Positions 15,884-25,100 of a stretch of DNA of 64,000 bases are shown piece after piece. This DNA comes from Seinonella peptonophila (GTDB taxonomy: Bacteria; Bacillota; Bacilli; Thermoactinomycetales; Thermoactinomycetaceae), in assembly GCF_900129355.1 (NCBI RefSeq), contig NZ_FQVL01000013.1:1-64000 (forward strand), written 5' to 3'. Position 1 is the first letter of the stretch, and each line of letters opens with the position of its first letter. The notes under the pieces were generated by a model. It was not told the origin of the DNA, made no database searches, and saw only the letters and a list, made by a program, of their open reading frames with translations. The position numbers and the translations under genes were made by a program.

Positions 15884-16756
15884 ATGGATTTACTTCAATT
15901 AAAATACTTCCAGAAAATTGCGGAAATCAATCATTTAACACGAGCAGCTCAAGAATTACACATTACACAACCATCACTAAGTCAAACAATTGCAAAATTA
16001 GAAAGGGATTTAGGGGTTCCATTATTTGACCGCCAAGGTAGACAGATTCGGCTTAATAAATATGGTGAGTTTTTTTTGAAGAAAGTCGAACCAGCACTAA
16101 AACTACTTGAAGAAGGAAGACGAGAACTAATAGATATGGCAGGATTAGAACGTGGAACTATTTCAATCGATACCTCTTTTCTACCCCAATTTTCCGATGT
16201 GATAAATATGTTTCGTACCTCTTATCCAGATGTTCGTTTTCATATTTCACAAGTATCTACAAAGGAGCAGCAAGTTCAATTATTAGAAAGTGGAGAATTA
16301 GACCTTTGCATTACTTGTAGGCCGATTAAACGGACAGGAATCTGCAATTTACCTATTTTATCAGAAGACATTGTATTAGTTGTGCCTTTTGAACATTCGT
16401 TAGCAGATCGGCAAAGTGTTAAAATGAATGAAATTATGAATGAAACTTTCATTCATTTTAAAAAAGGGCATGCTTTCCGAGATGATACAGATGAATTATG
16501 TCAGAAGGCCGGATTTACCCCCAATATTGTATGTGAAACAGATGATTCTAAGACAATCATCGAATTGGTTAAGTCAAAAATGGGCGTTGCTTTTTGGTTA
16601 GAAACACTTTTGGAAAAAGATAATCCTTTTCATCATTTGCATATTACAGAGCCTAAATGTAAGCGAACCTATCAATTAGCATGGTCTGAAAAGCGTTATC
16701 TATCTTTAGCTGCACGTAGGTTTCGTGACTTGCTTATCAAGTCATTCGCTAGTTAA
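15884..16756 (+). CDS. LysR-family transcriptional regulator
   Basis: 290 aa. N-terminal winged HTH (MDLLQLKYFQKIAEINHLTRAAQELHITQPSLSQTIAKLE) and a C-terminal periplasmic-binding-fold effector domain. The ATG at 15884 is chosen over an in-frame TTG at 15869, as the family starts at MDLLQLKYF and GGAG lies 9 nt upstream. It is divergent from the MFS-oxidoreductase pair, the classical arrangement for a regulator and its target. Effector unknown. Confidence 0.85.
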   Translation: MDLLQLKYFQKIAEINHLTRAAQELHITQPSLSQTIAKLERDLGVPLFDRQGRQIRLNKYGEFFLKKVEPALKLLEEGRRELIDMAGLERGTISIDTSFLPQFSDVINMFRTSYPDVRFHISQVSTKEQQVQLLESGELDLCITCRPIKRTGICNLPILSEDIVLVVPFEHSLADRQSVKMNEIMNETFIHFKKGHAFRDDTDELCQKAGFTPNIVCETDDSKTIIELVKSKMGVAFWLETLLEKDNPFHHLHITEPKCKRTYQLAWSEKRYLSLAARRFRDLLIKSFAS

Positions 16757-16919
16757 TAGGAATAAGTAGAACAAGTAAGAGCAACATGTGTTTGTTTTTA
16801 TGTATAATTAAACGTCTTTATCTGTCAGATGATTTATGGTCTGTATTTACAGGAATGTCCAAGTGCAAGGGGATTAAAGTGGTGATAACTGATCAATAGA
16901 CAGTTTGGGGGTCACAACG

Positions 16920-17801
16920 TTGCGGAACGCGCAAGAAATGATGAATATGTTCATACATTTTGCGAAAGATGATGATCGGATTCGCTTAGTGACAGTTGAA
17001 GGATCGCGTACAAATCAAAACATTCCTCGTGATTCTTTTCAGGATTATGATATTTCCTATTTTGTAACTGATTTTGATTCTTTTAAACAAGATGATCGAT
17101 GGTTGGATATTTTTGGGGAAAGAGTGATGATGCAAAAACCTGAGGACATGGAACTTTTTCCTCCTGAGTTAGGAGGATGGTTTTCATATATCATTTTATT
17201 TAAAGATGGTAACAAATTAGATTTAACATTGATTCCTCTTAATGAAGTAGATGATTACTTTGCAAAAAGTGATGGATTAGTAGAAGTGTTACTTGACAAG
17301 GATTCTCTAATAAAGGAAGAAGTATTGCCTAGTGATCAACAATATTGGATTCAAAAACCGACTGCAAGAGAATATGACGATTGTTGTAATGAATTTTGGT
17401 TAGTATCGACTTATGTAGTTAAGGGATTAGCGAGAAAGGAAATTCTTTTTGCTATTGATCATCTACATGAAATTGCTCGACCCAATTTACTAAGAATGAT
17501 GTCTTGGAAAATTGGCTTAGAGAGAGGCTTTTCTTTTAGTGTCGGAAAAAACTATAAATTTATCTATCGCCATCTACCATTGGAAGATTGGCAAGGATTA
17601 CTCTCAACATATACGCAGAATGACTATATCAACATGTGGAAATCATTATTTACTTGTTATCATTTATTTAGAAAATACTCAAAAGATGTGGCTGCTTGTT
17701 TAGCGTATGGGTATCCAGATTATGATCGTGAAGTCACTAAATACACAGATCATATCTATCAATCAATAAAAGACCAGTTGATTACTGAGAAGGAGGAATA
17801 A
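16920..17801 (+). CDS. aadK: Aminoglycoside 6-adenylyltransferase (AadK-like)
   Basis: About 293 aa, the usual size of ANT(6)/AadK streptomycin adenylyltransferases, which transfer AMP to the 6-hydroxyl of streptomycin. The nucleotidyltransferase core is visible: VTVEGSRTNQNIP, then DSFQDYDISYFV with the D-x-D metal ligands, and DLTLIPLNEV further on. The rest (NEFWLVSTYVVKGLARKEILFA; MMSWKIGLERGFSFSVGKNYKFI) matches the family C-terminus. TTG start at 16920 with GGGGGT upstream is preferred to a TTG at 16905. Chromosomal relatives in Bacillales give low-level resistance; activity here is an inference. Confidence 0.8.
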   Translation: MRNAQEMMNMFIHFAKDDDRIRLVTVEGSRTNQNIPRDSFQDYDISYFVTDFDSFKQDDRWLDIFGERVMMQKPEDMELFPPELGGWFSYIILFKDGNKLDLTLIPLNEVDDYFAKSDGLVEVLLDKDSLIKEEVLPSDQQYWIQKPTAREYDDCCNEFWLVSTYVVKGLARKEILFAIDHLHEIARPNLLRMMSWKIGLERGFSFSVGKNYKFIYRHLPLEDWQGLLSTYTQNDYINMWKSLFTCYHLFRKYSKDVAACLAYGYPDYDREVTKYTDHIYQSIKDQLITEKEE

Positions 17802-17863
17802 AATCTGTCGTTAGTTCGACAATTGCCATTTTCGAATCTGGTTTTAAAAATGGAGGAATCAAT

Positions 17864-18490
17864 ATGCTTACTTTTTCTACGATCATTGCTTTTATGGTAG
17901 TCGTATTGGGGCTATTTATAATACCAGGCCCAGCCGTTTTGCTTGTTGCTACTCGTACCATTAAAAGTGGTCGTAAGGAAGGGATCAAGGCAGGACTTGG
18001 GATTGCAACCGGTGATTTGATCCACACTCTATTCGCTGCTGTTGGTCTATCCGCTATCCTGATGACCTCTGCAATTGCCTTTAATCTTGTGAAATTTGCC
18101 GGGGCAGCGTATTTAATATACTTAGGAATTCGAGCGATTTTAGAAAAATCGACTGAGGGACAACTTAAAGAAACGAACCAATTATCAACTGGTTATACGT
18201 ATAGTCAAGCGATTATTATTGAACTATTAAACCCAAAAACTGCGTTGTTTTTTTTATCATTTTTGCCTCAATTTGTCGAACCGGTGAATGGTACGGTTTT
18301 TGTCCAGTTTTTGGTTTTAGGATTGATCTTTTCAATATTAAGTATACTCTATACAACTTTCTTAGCGATGAGTGTACAGCTTTTTCTGAAGAATGCACAC
18401 CAAGCAACTTGGATTAGTCGCTGGGGTGGCAAAATAATCGGTTCCATTTATATTGGATTGGGATTAAAAGTTGCTTTCCAAAAACAGTAA
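17864..18490 (+). CDS. LysE/RhtB-family amino-acid exporter
   Basis: 208 aa with about six membrane segments, the size of LysE/RhtB exporters. N-terminal signature GLFIIPGPAVLLVATRTIKSGRKEGIKAGLGIATGD contains the conserved PGPA and the cytoplasmic basic loop; the middle has LLNPKTALFFLSFLPQFV. Exports an amino acid or related small molecule. TGGAGGAATC precedes the ATG. It follows the adenylyltransferase by 62 bp, possibly co-transcribed. Confidence 0.85.
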   Translation: MLTFSTIIAFMVVVLGLFIIPGPAVLLVATRTIKSGRKEGIKAGLGIATGDLIHTLFAAVGLSAILMTSAIAFNLVKFAGAAYLIYLGIRAILEKSTEGQLKETNQLSTGYTYSQAIIIELLNPKTALFFLSFLPQFVEPVNGTVFVQFLVLGLIFSILSILYTTFLAMSVQLFLKNAHQATWISRWGGKIIGSIYIGLGLKVAFQKQ

Positions 18491-18620
18491 TGAGATTTTG
18501 GTTTATTAATTTTAAAATAAGTAAATGGTTAATTAAAATTCCGTATAATATATATTTATTGTTTTCTAATTTTGATGTAATATATAAATATTATATAAAA
18601 AGGGGGGCTGTTATATTCAC

Positions 18621-19568
18621 TTGCCAAAATGGGCTTTTAGTCTGATTTTAATATGTTTTCTACTGTTAGTTTCTTCACCTGTATCCGCGTCTATTGCAAG
18701 CTTTGGGCAAATATTTAAGTCTCAACCAATGATTATTTCACATCAAATGCAAGATTCAGGTACGAAATTGTTAGTAAATGAATGGGTTCCTCAAGGTTTA
18801 GTATACTATTCACAAAAGAATTGGCTGTTGGTTTCTGCATATCGAGGAATCACAGATAAAAATGGAACCAGAAATGAAACGATCATCACTATTACGTACC
18901 CTCACTCAAACCGAGTAATAAAATCTGTTAAATTATTAGATGATCAAGGAAAGCAGCATTTTGGTCATGCAGGCGGAATCACTGTGACAGATAAGGATTT
19001 ATGGGTAGCTTCAACTGGTAAAAAAAATTATGTGTTACAGTATTCTCTAAAAGATCTTGAACAAAGTCAAAATGAAGGAACCATCAAGGCTAAGCGAGTA
19101 TATTCATTTCAACATAAAACTTCTCATGTGAGCTGGAGTAAAGGTAGCTCGATAGGAGATCGATTATGTATAGGTGAATATCAGAAAAAAGAGAAAGGGG
19201 CTGTCTATTGTTACAGCCTAGATGCAAATGGGTACATGATCCGAGCAAATCCAATTATTCATACAATACCTGGTGATGTTCAAGGCATGAGCTTTTATCA
19301 AGATCCTCAAAATTTGCAGACATACATTATATATAGTCGCTCTTTTGGTCGAAAATTAAATAGTAAGCTTGAAATTCATGGTGACTTTGGTTTATCAGAT
19401 CAGAATAAGAAGCAGCTTACGATTCCTACGATGTCACAAGGTGTAACAACAGTTGGTCCTGCTTTGTATGTCAATTTTGAATCAGGAGCAGAGATTTATA
19501 AGGATGCGAAACAGAATATATATTCACTCTACTATGCCAATCTACCATTTTTATTACAATTGAAATAA
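18621..19568 (+). CDS. Secreted protein of unknown function, beta-propeller-like
   Basis: 315 aa. Sec signal peptide of about 24 residues (hydrophobic LILICFLLLVSS, cleavage near VSA-S). The mature part consists of repeated strand-turn units (WVPQGLVYYSQKNWLLVSAY; GHAGGITVTDKDLWVAST; GDVQGMSFYQDP; SQGVTTVGPALYVNF), which suggests a propeller. I recognise no catalytic motif. TTG start after AGGGGGG. It lies directly upstream of the RiPP candidate but ends with its own hairpin, so any link is by position only. Confidence 0.6.
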   Translation: MPKWAFSLILICFLLLVSSPVSASIASFGQIFKSQPMIISHQMQDSGTKLLVNEWVPQGLVYYSQKNWLLVSAYRGITDKNGTRNETIITITYPHSNRVIKSVKLLDDQGKQHFGHAGGITVTDKDLWVASTGKKNYVLQYSLKDLEQSQNEGTIKAKRVYSFQHKTSHVSWSKGSSIGDRLCIGEYQKKEKGAVYCYSLDANGYMIRANPIIHTIPGDVQGMSFYQDPQNLQTYIIYSRSFGRKLNSKLEIHGDFGLSDQNKKQLTIPTMSQGVTTVGPALYVNFESGAEIYKDAKQNIYSLYYANLPFLLQLK

Positions 19569-19572
19569 CCGT

Positions 19573-19618
19573 AAATTAGAAAATCAGCTATTAACTAAAC
19601 TAGCTGGTTTTCTAATTT
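19573..19618 (+). terminator. Long hairpin after the secreted-protein gene
   Basis: 17-bp near-perfect stem AAATTAGAAAA...TTTTCTAATTT, 5 bp after the stop. The tail is not T-rich. Confidence 0.5.
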
Positions 19619-19902
19619 AGACTTAAAACATTACATGAATTAACATTATTTCTTACCATTTCGAAAAATACTGCATCATATAAGAGAAAGAAAATCTCAT
19701 GGTCTAAACGTGCATATATATATTAGTCAAATAAATAATTGAGTAACGAGATAAAAACAATAATAGAATATATATTACATTTAGTATGAATCGTGTATAA
19801 TGTTAATATAAAATATTTTATCTTCTAAATATGTTCCATCTTCTCAACACATTTTGTTGCAATTTTCCCACTCAATGAAAATAGTTGAAAGGTGGTGGAT
19901 TG

Positions 19903-20046
19903 ATGTCTATAGCTAAAACTAAACTGATTCGCATTACATCTGCGACTGGAAAAAATGTGGATATGAATCCAAAATTGAAGGCGATCATTCAAACACTAGA
20001 TGAAAAAAAGGTAGTAGAATACAAATTTAATTCGTCTGTTGATTAA
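19903..20046 (+). CDS. Candidate RiPP precursor peptide, 47 aa
   Basis: ATG preceded by GAAAGGTGGTGG. The 47-residue product has no Cys and is Lys-rich with a leader-like N-terminal part. Its only aromatic residues are Y40 and F42, packed at the C-terminus in EYKFNSSVD. The next gene is a radical SAM/SPASM enzyme, and a terminator lies between them. The tail F-x-S-x-x-x is one residue longer than the F-x-S-x-x end of FxsA-type precursors. I infer that Y40 and/or F42 is cross-linked to a residue two positions on (a cyclophane or triceptide). No sactipeptide or lasso Cys/Asp pattern is present. Too short for standard gene calling, so probably unannotated. Confidence 0.7.
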   Translation: MSIAKTKLIRITSATGKNVDMNPKLKAIIQTLDEKKVVEYKFNSSVD

Positions 20047-20075
20047 GATCTACTTGTATCTTAAATGAATATGTA

Positions 20076-20104
20076 AAACTTAGCCAATTAGGCTAAGTTT
20101 TTTT
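20076..20104 (+). terminator. Intra-operon terminator / attenuator
   Basis: Perfect 10-bp stem AAACTTAGCC/GGCTAAGTTT, 5-nt loop, then TTTT. It lies between precursor and maturase, 18 bp before the maturase start, and would give more precursor than enzyme. Confidence 0.85.
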
Positions 20105-20122
20105 AAAAGGGGTGGGAAAATA

Positions 20123-21253
20123 ATGAAGTTATTTTCTACAAACTTTATTATTAAGATTGCAGGTGCGTGTAATTTAAATTGTAGTTACTGTTACATGTAC
20201 AATATGGGAGATACTTCCTATTTGGCAAAATCAAAAGTAATGGATAGAAAAATTGCAATTACTACACTTGAAAAGATTTTTAGCTATACACAAAGACATT
20301 CTGTTAAACAGATTGCTTTGATATTACATGGTGGAGAACCTCTTTTAGTAGGAAGAAAATGGATGCGTTGGTTTATGGATCAAGCTCGCCAGTTAGCTCC
20401 TAAAAAGCTAAAAATTCGTTGGAGCATACAAACAAATGCGACTTTGCTCGATGAAGAATGGTTTGCATTATTTAAAGAATATAATATATCTTGCGGGATT
20501 AGCTTTGATGGTCCAGAGGAATGGCATGATCGATATCGAGTTGATCATGCTGGAAGAGGCAGTTATGCTAAAGTGCGTAAAGCAATTGAAAGGCTAGCTG
20601 AATTAGGAGATGATGCACCAAACTGGGGTGTCTTGGTTGTTGCCAACCCTAAGCATACTGGTGTAGTGGTGTTACAACATTTAATTGATCTCGGTGTGAA
20701 AAATATTGATTTTTTATGGCCAGATTATCATCATGATGTAATGCCACCTTGGGCAGAAGGATCGCTGGGGAAATATTTTAAAGATTTGTTTGATGCCTGG
20801 TATGATCAAGAAAATGAAGTTCAGATTCGATGGTTTAGTAATGCAATACGATTATTGTTGTCTGGAGAGACGGCATTAGATTCATTAGGTCCCCAGAAAT
20901 TAACTGAATTGGTTATTGAAACAGATGGTAGTATTGAGCCGATCGATGCCCTTCGTACTTGTCAGGATCATATGACTCGATTAGGTCTCAATGTACTCAC
21001 TCATGAAATCGACGATTTATATCAAACAGAACTTTTTCAAATGTGCCTTCACAATGAAAAATTATTATCCAAAACATGTTTGAATTGTGATTTATATGAA
21101 GCGTGCGGAGCCGGTTATATGCCCCATCGATGGAGTAAGGCAAATGGTTTTCGAAATCCAAGTGTTCACTGTACGGATCTATACGCCACTTTAAACCATA
21201 TCCGAAAACGAATAATCAATGAACTCGATCAAGTTGGTGTTAAATATAGTTAA
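20123..21253 (+). CDS. Radical SAM/SPASM peptide maturase
   Basis: 376 aa. The radical SAM cluster motif C16-x3-C20-x2-C23 (CNLNCSYCYMY) binds a 4Fe-4S cluster and S-adenosylmethionine; GGEPLL and SFDGP..WHDRYRVDHAGRGSY follow in the barrel. The SPASM region has Cys at about 280, 308, 319, 322, 328 and 350, with CGAGYMPHRWS..NGF.NPSVHC, an ending I associate with FxsB- and cyclophane-type maturases rather than anSME or sactionine enzymes. No RRE domain is evident. AGGGGTGGG precedes the ATG. Predicted to modify the peptide at 19903-20046. Confidence 0.85.
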   Translation: MKLFSTNFIIKIAGACNLNCSYCYMYNMGDTSYLAKSKVMDRKIAITTLEKIFSYTQRHSVKQIALILHGGEPLLVGRKWMRWFMDQARQLAPKKLKIRWSIQTNATLLDEEWFALFKEYNISCGISFDGPEEWHDRYRVDHAGRGSYAKVRKAIERLAELGDDAPNWGVLVVANPKHTGVVVLQHLIDLGVKNIDFLWPDYHHDVMPPWAEGSLGKYFKDLFDAWYDQENEVQIRWFSNAIRLLLSGETALDSLGPQKLTELVIETDGSIEPIDALRTCQDHMTRLGLNVLTHEIDDLYQTELFQMCLHNEKLLSKTCLNCDLYEACGAGYMPHRWSKANGFRNPSVHCTDLYATLNHIRKRIINELDQVGVKYS

Positions 21254-21475
21254 TGGTTGGTTTCACAGCAGATAAAGAATGAATCCTCATTTCTAGAAAA
21301 ATTGGTAAATCAAATCCGAACAAAGAAGTTGATTCAAAGAATATCTCTCTTTCTTTATCATATTATACTCAGAAATTAAGAGGATAACATGGGCTGAGTC
21401 ATTAATGGATCAGTCCGTTAGTTGATAGTTAAATAAAATGATTCTTTTTGACAACTATGAGAAAGAGGATGGTGC

Positions 21476-22660
21476 ATGAGAAAGACAGATTCATTACAAT
21501 GGTTGCCTGCAACTGTTCTTCGTGGAATTTTAACAAATAGTTTTCTTGCATTTCTATTAACCAACCTATTAATAGGTGTGAATCTTTATATTAGGCATCG
21601 ATATGGAATGAATTGGGTTTTTATTATCGCAATTATCTTTTGCGTATTTGGGTTATTTGGAAATTTATCAATCAATTGGTTATTGCGCAGAGGTGTATAT
21701 ATTGAAACGCTTGTTCGAATCTCTTTGATTATAATCATATTAATAATTTCTATAATTTGGACCTGCATTCGATTGGAAAGCGATGTCGTTCTTTATGCAT
21801 TTGTCTGTTTTGCATTTTTTCATCAGATTTCAATGGTAACCATTCAGTCGAAGTGGCGCTCGGATCTAGCCCCTTCACATCAATCAGTCATTCATCGAAG
21901 AGCAGGTGCATTGGTCTCTACAGCAAATTATTTTGCAAGTGCAGTTGGAAGTCTTCTTGCGGGTTGGCTCGAGATAAAAGCTGTTTCTTGGTATCTTTTC
22001 ATTCTTTGTCTGTTTGGTTTGATTATAGTTCTTTCAAGTAATCGGAGTAACTTAGATAGATTAAAGGTTGAAACACGAAAGCATCCAATGGAAGTTCGTG
22101 TTCTCATTGCGATTTGGCCCTATATTTTTGTAATTATAGGTTCTTCTATGATGTTTACATTACTTCCTATTCAATTTGGGTCTTCGAAGATCTTCGGTAG
22201 CAATGCTGGAGCGGTAATTATATTTATTAGTCAAAGTTTAACAGCATTATCCACTATAGTTGTAATCAAATGGGCGAAATGGATTGGAGATCGGGGTGAT
22301 TTTATATTTTCACTCCTGTCTCTTTTTTTAGCTGGAGTTAGTTTTATGTTTTATACAAGAGGATACACCTTTCTTTGTGCGATTGGTGGTATTTTATTTG
22401 GTTTATCAACCACTGCTGGACAAGTAGGTTTTCAACAGCTCGCCTTAAAAACATCTAAGGATTGGGGTAGGGGGACTGCTGAGTATATGGGAATCATACA
22501 GTTGGGGCAACTACTTGGAAACCTATTAACAATATTGATTGCGATCCAACTCTTTCATGTCTTTAGCATTTGGATGATTCCTATGTTGGGATGTCTAATC
22601 GGATTTTGTTTTGGTGTGATACGAAGAGATTTAATTACCGAATATAAAAAACAAGGTTAA
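21476..22660 (+). CDS. MFS transporter, probable RiPP exporter
   Basis: 394 aa, about 11-12 membrane segments, MFS-like. GSLLAGWLEIKA near residue 160, ..GGILFGLSTTAGQVGFQQLALKTSKDWGRGTAEYMG near 305. It belongs to a poorly known branch and shares its C-terminal pattern (GG.L.GLS...G...F.QLA, then a GRG motif) with the GC-rich MFS at 55215-56417. ATG after AAAGAGGATGG. Position after the maturase suggests export or import of the modified peptide; no protease or ABC exporter is present. Confidence 0.7.
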   Translation: MRKTDSLQWLPATVLRGILTNSFLAFLLTNLLIGVNLYIRHRYGMNWVFIIAIIFCVFGLFGNLSINWLLRRGVYIETLVRISLIIIILIISIIWTCIRLESDVVLYAFVCFAFFHQISMVTIQSKWRSDLAPSHQSVIHRRAGALVSTANYFASAVGSLLAGWLEIKAVSWYLFILCLFGLIIVLSSNRSNLDRLKVETRKHPMEVRVLIAIWPYIFVIIGSSMMFTLLPIQFGSSKIFGSNAGAVIIFISQSLTALSTIVVIKWAKWIGDRGDFIFSLLSLFLAGVSFMFYTRGYTFLCAIGGILFGLSTTAGQVGFQQLALKTSKDWGRGTAEYMGIIQLGQLLGNLLTILIAIQLFHVFSIWMIPMLGCLIGFCFGVIRRDLITEYKKQG

Positions 22661-22842
22661 GATTGCAAGATATGATCATTTCACTCTAGTTCTGTTATGT
22701 TCAAGTTTCTCAAAAAGCTAGGGGATAACACTCTAATATTGGGATATTCATGGACAGAAGATATATATTATTTAATTGTCAAATAAGGTATATAATTATT
22801 TAATCACTATTCTTTTATATCGACATAAAAGGAGTAATATGA

Positions 22843-23706
22843 ATGAACAATCTAATAGATAAAATATGTTTAATCACAGGAGCTAGTTCTGGGATCGGAA
22901 AAATTACTGCTCATCAATTAGCCCAGCAAGGCGCTACAATCATTATGGTTTCTTCTAATCTAGATCGTGGAAAACAGGTATTGAATGAGATTCAAAAAAG
23001 TACAGGTAATCAAAATTTGGCATTTTTCCAGTGTGATCTAACCTCACAAATATCTATTCATAAATTAGTAGCAAAAGTAAAAGCTGCTTATCATCATGTA
23101 GATATTCTCATTAATAATGCTGGTGGGTTGATGAAATCATTACAGATGACCGAGGAAGGAATAGAGAAAACTTTTGCTCTTAATCACATAGCACCATTTC
23201 TTCTTACTCATTTATTATTAGATCAGCTTAAAAAAAGCTCTCAAGCTCGCATTATCAATGTAACATCAAGTGGCCATAGTGTAGGAGTTTTCGATCTAGA
23301 TAATCTAAATGCCGAAAAATCGTTTAATGGTCCATTTTTGTATGTGCAAGCAAAATTAGCTAATATTCTATTTACTTATGAACTGGCAAGAAGGTTAAAA
23401 GAAACTGCCATTACAGTAAACTGTCTTCATCCTGGGTTTGTACAGACAAACTTTGGAGAAAATGCAAACTGGCTTTATCGGATATTCGTAAACCGTTTAC
23501 TGAAGCCCTTTATGATTTCACCAGAAGAAGGTGCGCAAACCACTCTCTATCTTGCTACTTCAAATGAAGTAAAACATATAAGTGGGAAGTATTTTGTCAA
23601 GAAAAAGCCTGTCAAATCAGCACGAAAGACATATGATGAATCATTAGCTAAGCAACTATGGGGGATAAGTGAAAAATTAACAAACCTGAATCAAATAAAT
23701 TCTTAA
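22843..23706 (+). CDS. Short-chain dehydrogenase/reductase (retinol-dehydrogenase-like)
   Basis: 287-aa classical SDR. Cofactor motif TGASSGIGKITAHQLAQQGA at residues 11-30, structural INNAGG near 90, catalytic Ser in VTSSGHSVG near 146, Y-x3-K as YVQAKLAN near 168. The sequence resembles eukaryotic-style retinol dehydrogenase/WW-oxidoreductase SDRs, which take lipophilic alcohols or ketones. AAAGGAG site. It lies between the RiPP genes and the ParA unit, with separate gaps on both sides. It could tailor the peptide, but nothing proves it. Confidence 0.8.
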   Translation: MNNLIDKICLITGASSGIGKITAHQLAQQGATIIMVSSNLDRGKQVLNEIQKSTGNQNLAFFQCDLTSQISIHKLVAKVKAAYHHVDILINNAGGLMKSLQMTEEGIEKTFALNHIAPFLLTHLLLDQLKKSSQARIINVTSSGHSVGVFDLDNLNAEKSFNGPFLYVQAKLANILFTYELARRLKETAITVNCLHPGFVQTNFGENANWLYRIFVNRLLKPFMISPEEGAQTTLYLATSNEVKHISGKYFVKKKPVKSARKTYDESLAKQLWGISEKLTNLNQINS

Positions 23707-23771
23707 CCTTTTTAAATCTTTTATTTATAATAATCATTAGATTGATCAACATAGTAAAGGTGGAAACCGTT

Positions 23772-24584
23772 TTGGGAAAAGTAATTTCTTTTATTAATAA
23801 GAAAGGTGGAGTTGGTAAGACAACAACAGCAGTCAATATTGCGTATACGCTTGCGAAGTTACAAAAAAAGAAAGTTCTTTTAATCGATATTGATTCGCAA
23901 ATGAACGCTAGTCAGTATGTTCTCAATGCACAGCAGATTAAAACGATTTTTACTCATAATGAGAAGACAACTTTACTACGTTTATTTTCCGATAACACAA
24001 ATTTTGATTACTATATCAACGATTTGATTCATTCAATTACAGATCAATTCGATTGTATTCCTAGTTTTCGAAACCTAGATCATGTAAATGTAAAGAATCC
24101 ATTCCTATTAAAAGAATTTGTTGAACAATCTGGACTTAAAAATATATATGATGTGATCATTATTGATTGTCCACCATCATCTTTTATCAATAAACTAGCT
24201 TTACTTAGCTCTGATAGCTACCTAGTTCCTTGTTTAGCAGAGCCTATGTCAATCATGGGAATTCCTAATATGTTAGCCGAAGCTCGTATCCTCAACACGG
24301 AATATGGAATCGAGATTGAGATGGTGGGTGTGCTGTTAACTATGGTTTCTCCTCATCATCATGTTTATCAAGATTCAAAAGAGATGATAAAAGGCATTAA
24401 AAATTTCGATGCTAAGCGGTATCTTTTTCAAGAAGAATTACGAAACCGAACTAAAATTTCACATGCCATTTTTCCCAAATATAAGGAACAAAATAAACAT
24501 TTCTTATTAGAGATAGGGGATGCTTTGATTGCTGAAGAGATAACTCGTATAACCAAAGAATTTACCCGAAAGGCGATGATTTAA
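23772..24584 (+). CDS. ParA/MinD-type ATPase, first gene of an AIPR unit
   Basis: 270 aa. Deviant Walker A KKGGVGKTTT at residues 9-18, switch LIDIDSQMNASQ near 40 and Walker B-like VIIIDCPPSS near 127 identify a ParA/Soj-type P-loop ATPase (AAA_31). The TTG at 23772 (AAAGGTGG upstream) is the likely start; an in-frame ATG at 23742 lacks a ribosome site. There is no ParB gene or centromere-like repeat near, and its stop overlaps the next start (TAATG). It is therefore probably not a partition system but the ATPase of the downstream AIPR module. Confidence 0.8.
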   Translation: MGKVISFINKKGGVGKTTTAVNIAYTLAKLQKKKVLLIDIDSQMNASQYVLNAQQIKTIFTHNEKTTLLRLFSDNTNFDYYINDLIHSITDQFDCIPSFRNLDHVNVKNPFLLKEFVEQSGLKNIYDVIIIDCPPSSFINKLALLSSDSYLVPCLAEPMSIMGIPNMLAEARILNTEYGIEIEMVGVLLTMVSPHHHVYQDSKEMIKGIKNFDAKRYLFQEELRNRTKISHAIFPKYKEQNKHFLLEIGDALIAEEITRITKEFTRKAMI

Positions 24585-25087
24585 TGATGAAACGTGAGAG
24601 CAGATTATGGATCTATTTTTTACTGCAACTACTTGAACAGCTCCAAAAACAAGCAAAAGAGATGCCTGATATAATCAGCATATCGAATCAGGAACTAGCA
24701 GAATTAAAAGATGAACTATTCGAATTAACAATTGAGAGTAAGATAGATGAGTCGAGTCTAAGTGATCAAGAGCTTTATAAAGAAGTAACCGTTCAACTTC
24801 TGTCCTATCTAAATGACTCGAAACGTTTTTCGAAAAAGGTGGATTTGCAACAATTTGCAGAGGATTGGGGTATTCGTGATATTAAGACAAGCCATTCGAT
24901 GACTCATATTATTGGAACAATATTGCTTCAGATGAAGGAGCAGAAACGCGCCGTCTTAGAAAATCTTCTCAAATATATGCAAGGAGAATCACCTTCAAGA
25001 TCAACACAAAGACATAACACAAATGAGGAAACGAACCAAGAAACTGACTTTACATGGTTTGATTTTTTTGAATCCGTAAAAAAATAG
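24584..25087 (+). CDS. Unknown helical protein between ParA and AIPR
   Basis: 167 aa, unrecognised. Overlaps the ParA stop by one base and ends 13 bp before the AIPR gene, so it is fixed in this operon. Strongly helical and charged (LWIYFLLQLLEQLQKQ; LADLKDELFELTIE-like stretch; HIIGTILLQMKEQKRAVLENLLKYM) with a disordered polar region near 135-155 and an aromatic end TWFDFFESVKK. No catalytic motif or membrane segment. A linker or regulator between ATPase and nuclease is possible. Confidence 0.6.
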   Translation: MMKRESRLWIYFLLQLLEQLQKQAKEMPDIISISNQELAELKDELFELTIESKIDESSLSDQELYKEVTVQLLSYLNDSKRFSKKVDLQQFAEDWGIRDIKTSHSMTHIIGTILLQMKEQKRAVLENLLKYMQGESPSRSTQRHNTNEETNQETDFTWFDFFESVKK

Positions 25088-25100
25088 GAGAGATTTATCT

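Noticed and set aside
19903-20046. Sactipeptide or lasso-peptide reading of the precursor
   Set aside because: No Cys for thioether links, and no lasso cyclase or peptidase genes nearby.
21254-21379. 41-codon continuation of the maturase frame past its stop
   Set aside because: An open stretch of this length is expected by chance fairly often, and the enzyme is complete at the TAA.
23772-24584. Chromosome or plasmid partition system
   Set aside because: No ParB gene, no parS-like repeats, and the ATPase is fused in operon with an AIPR protein.
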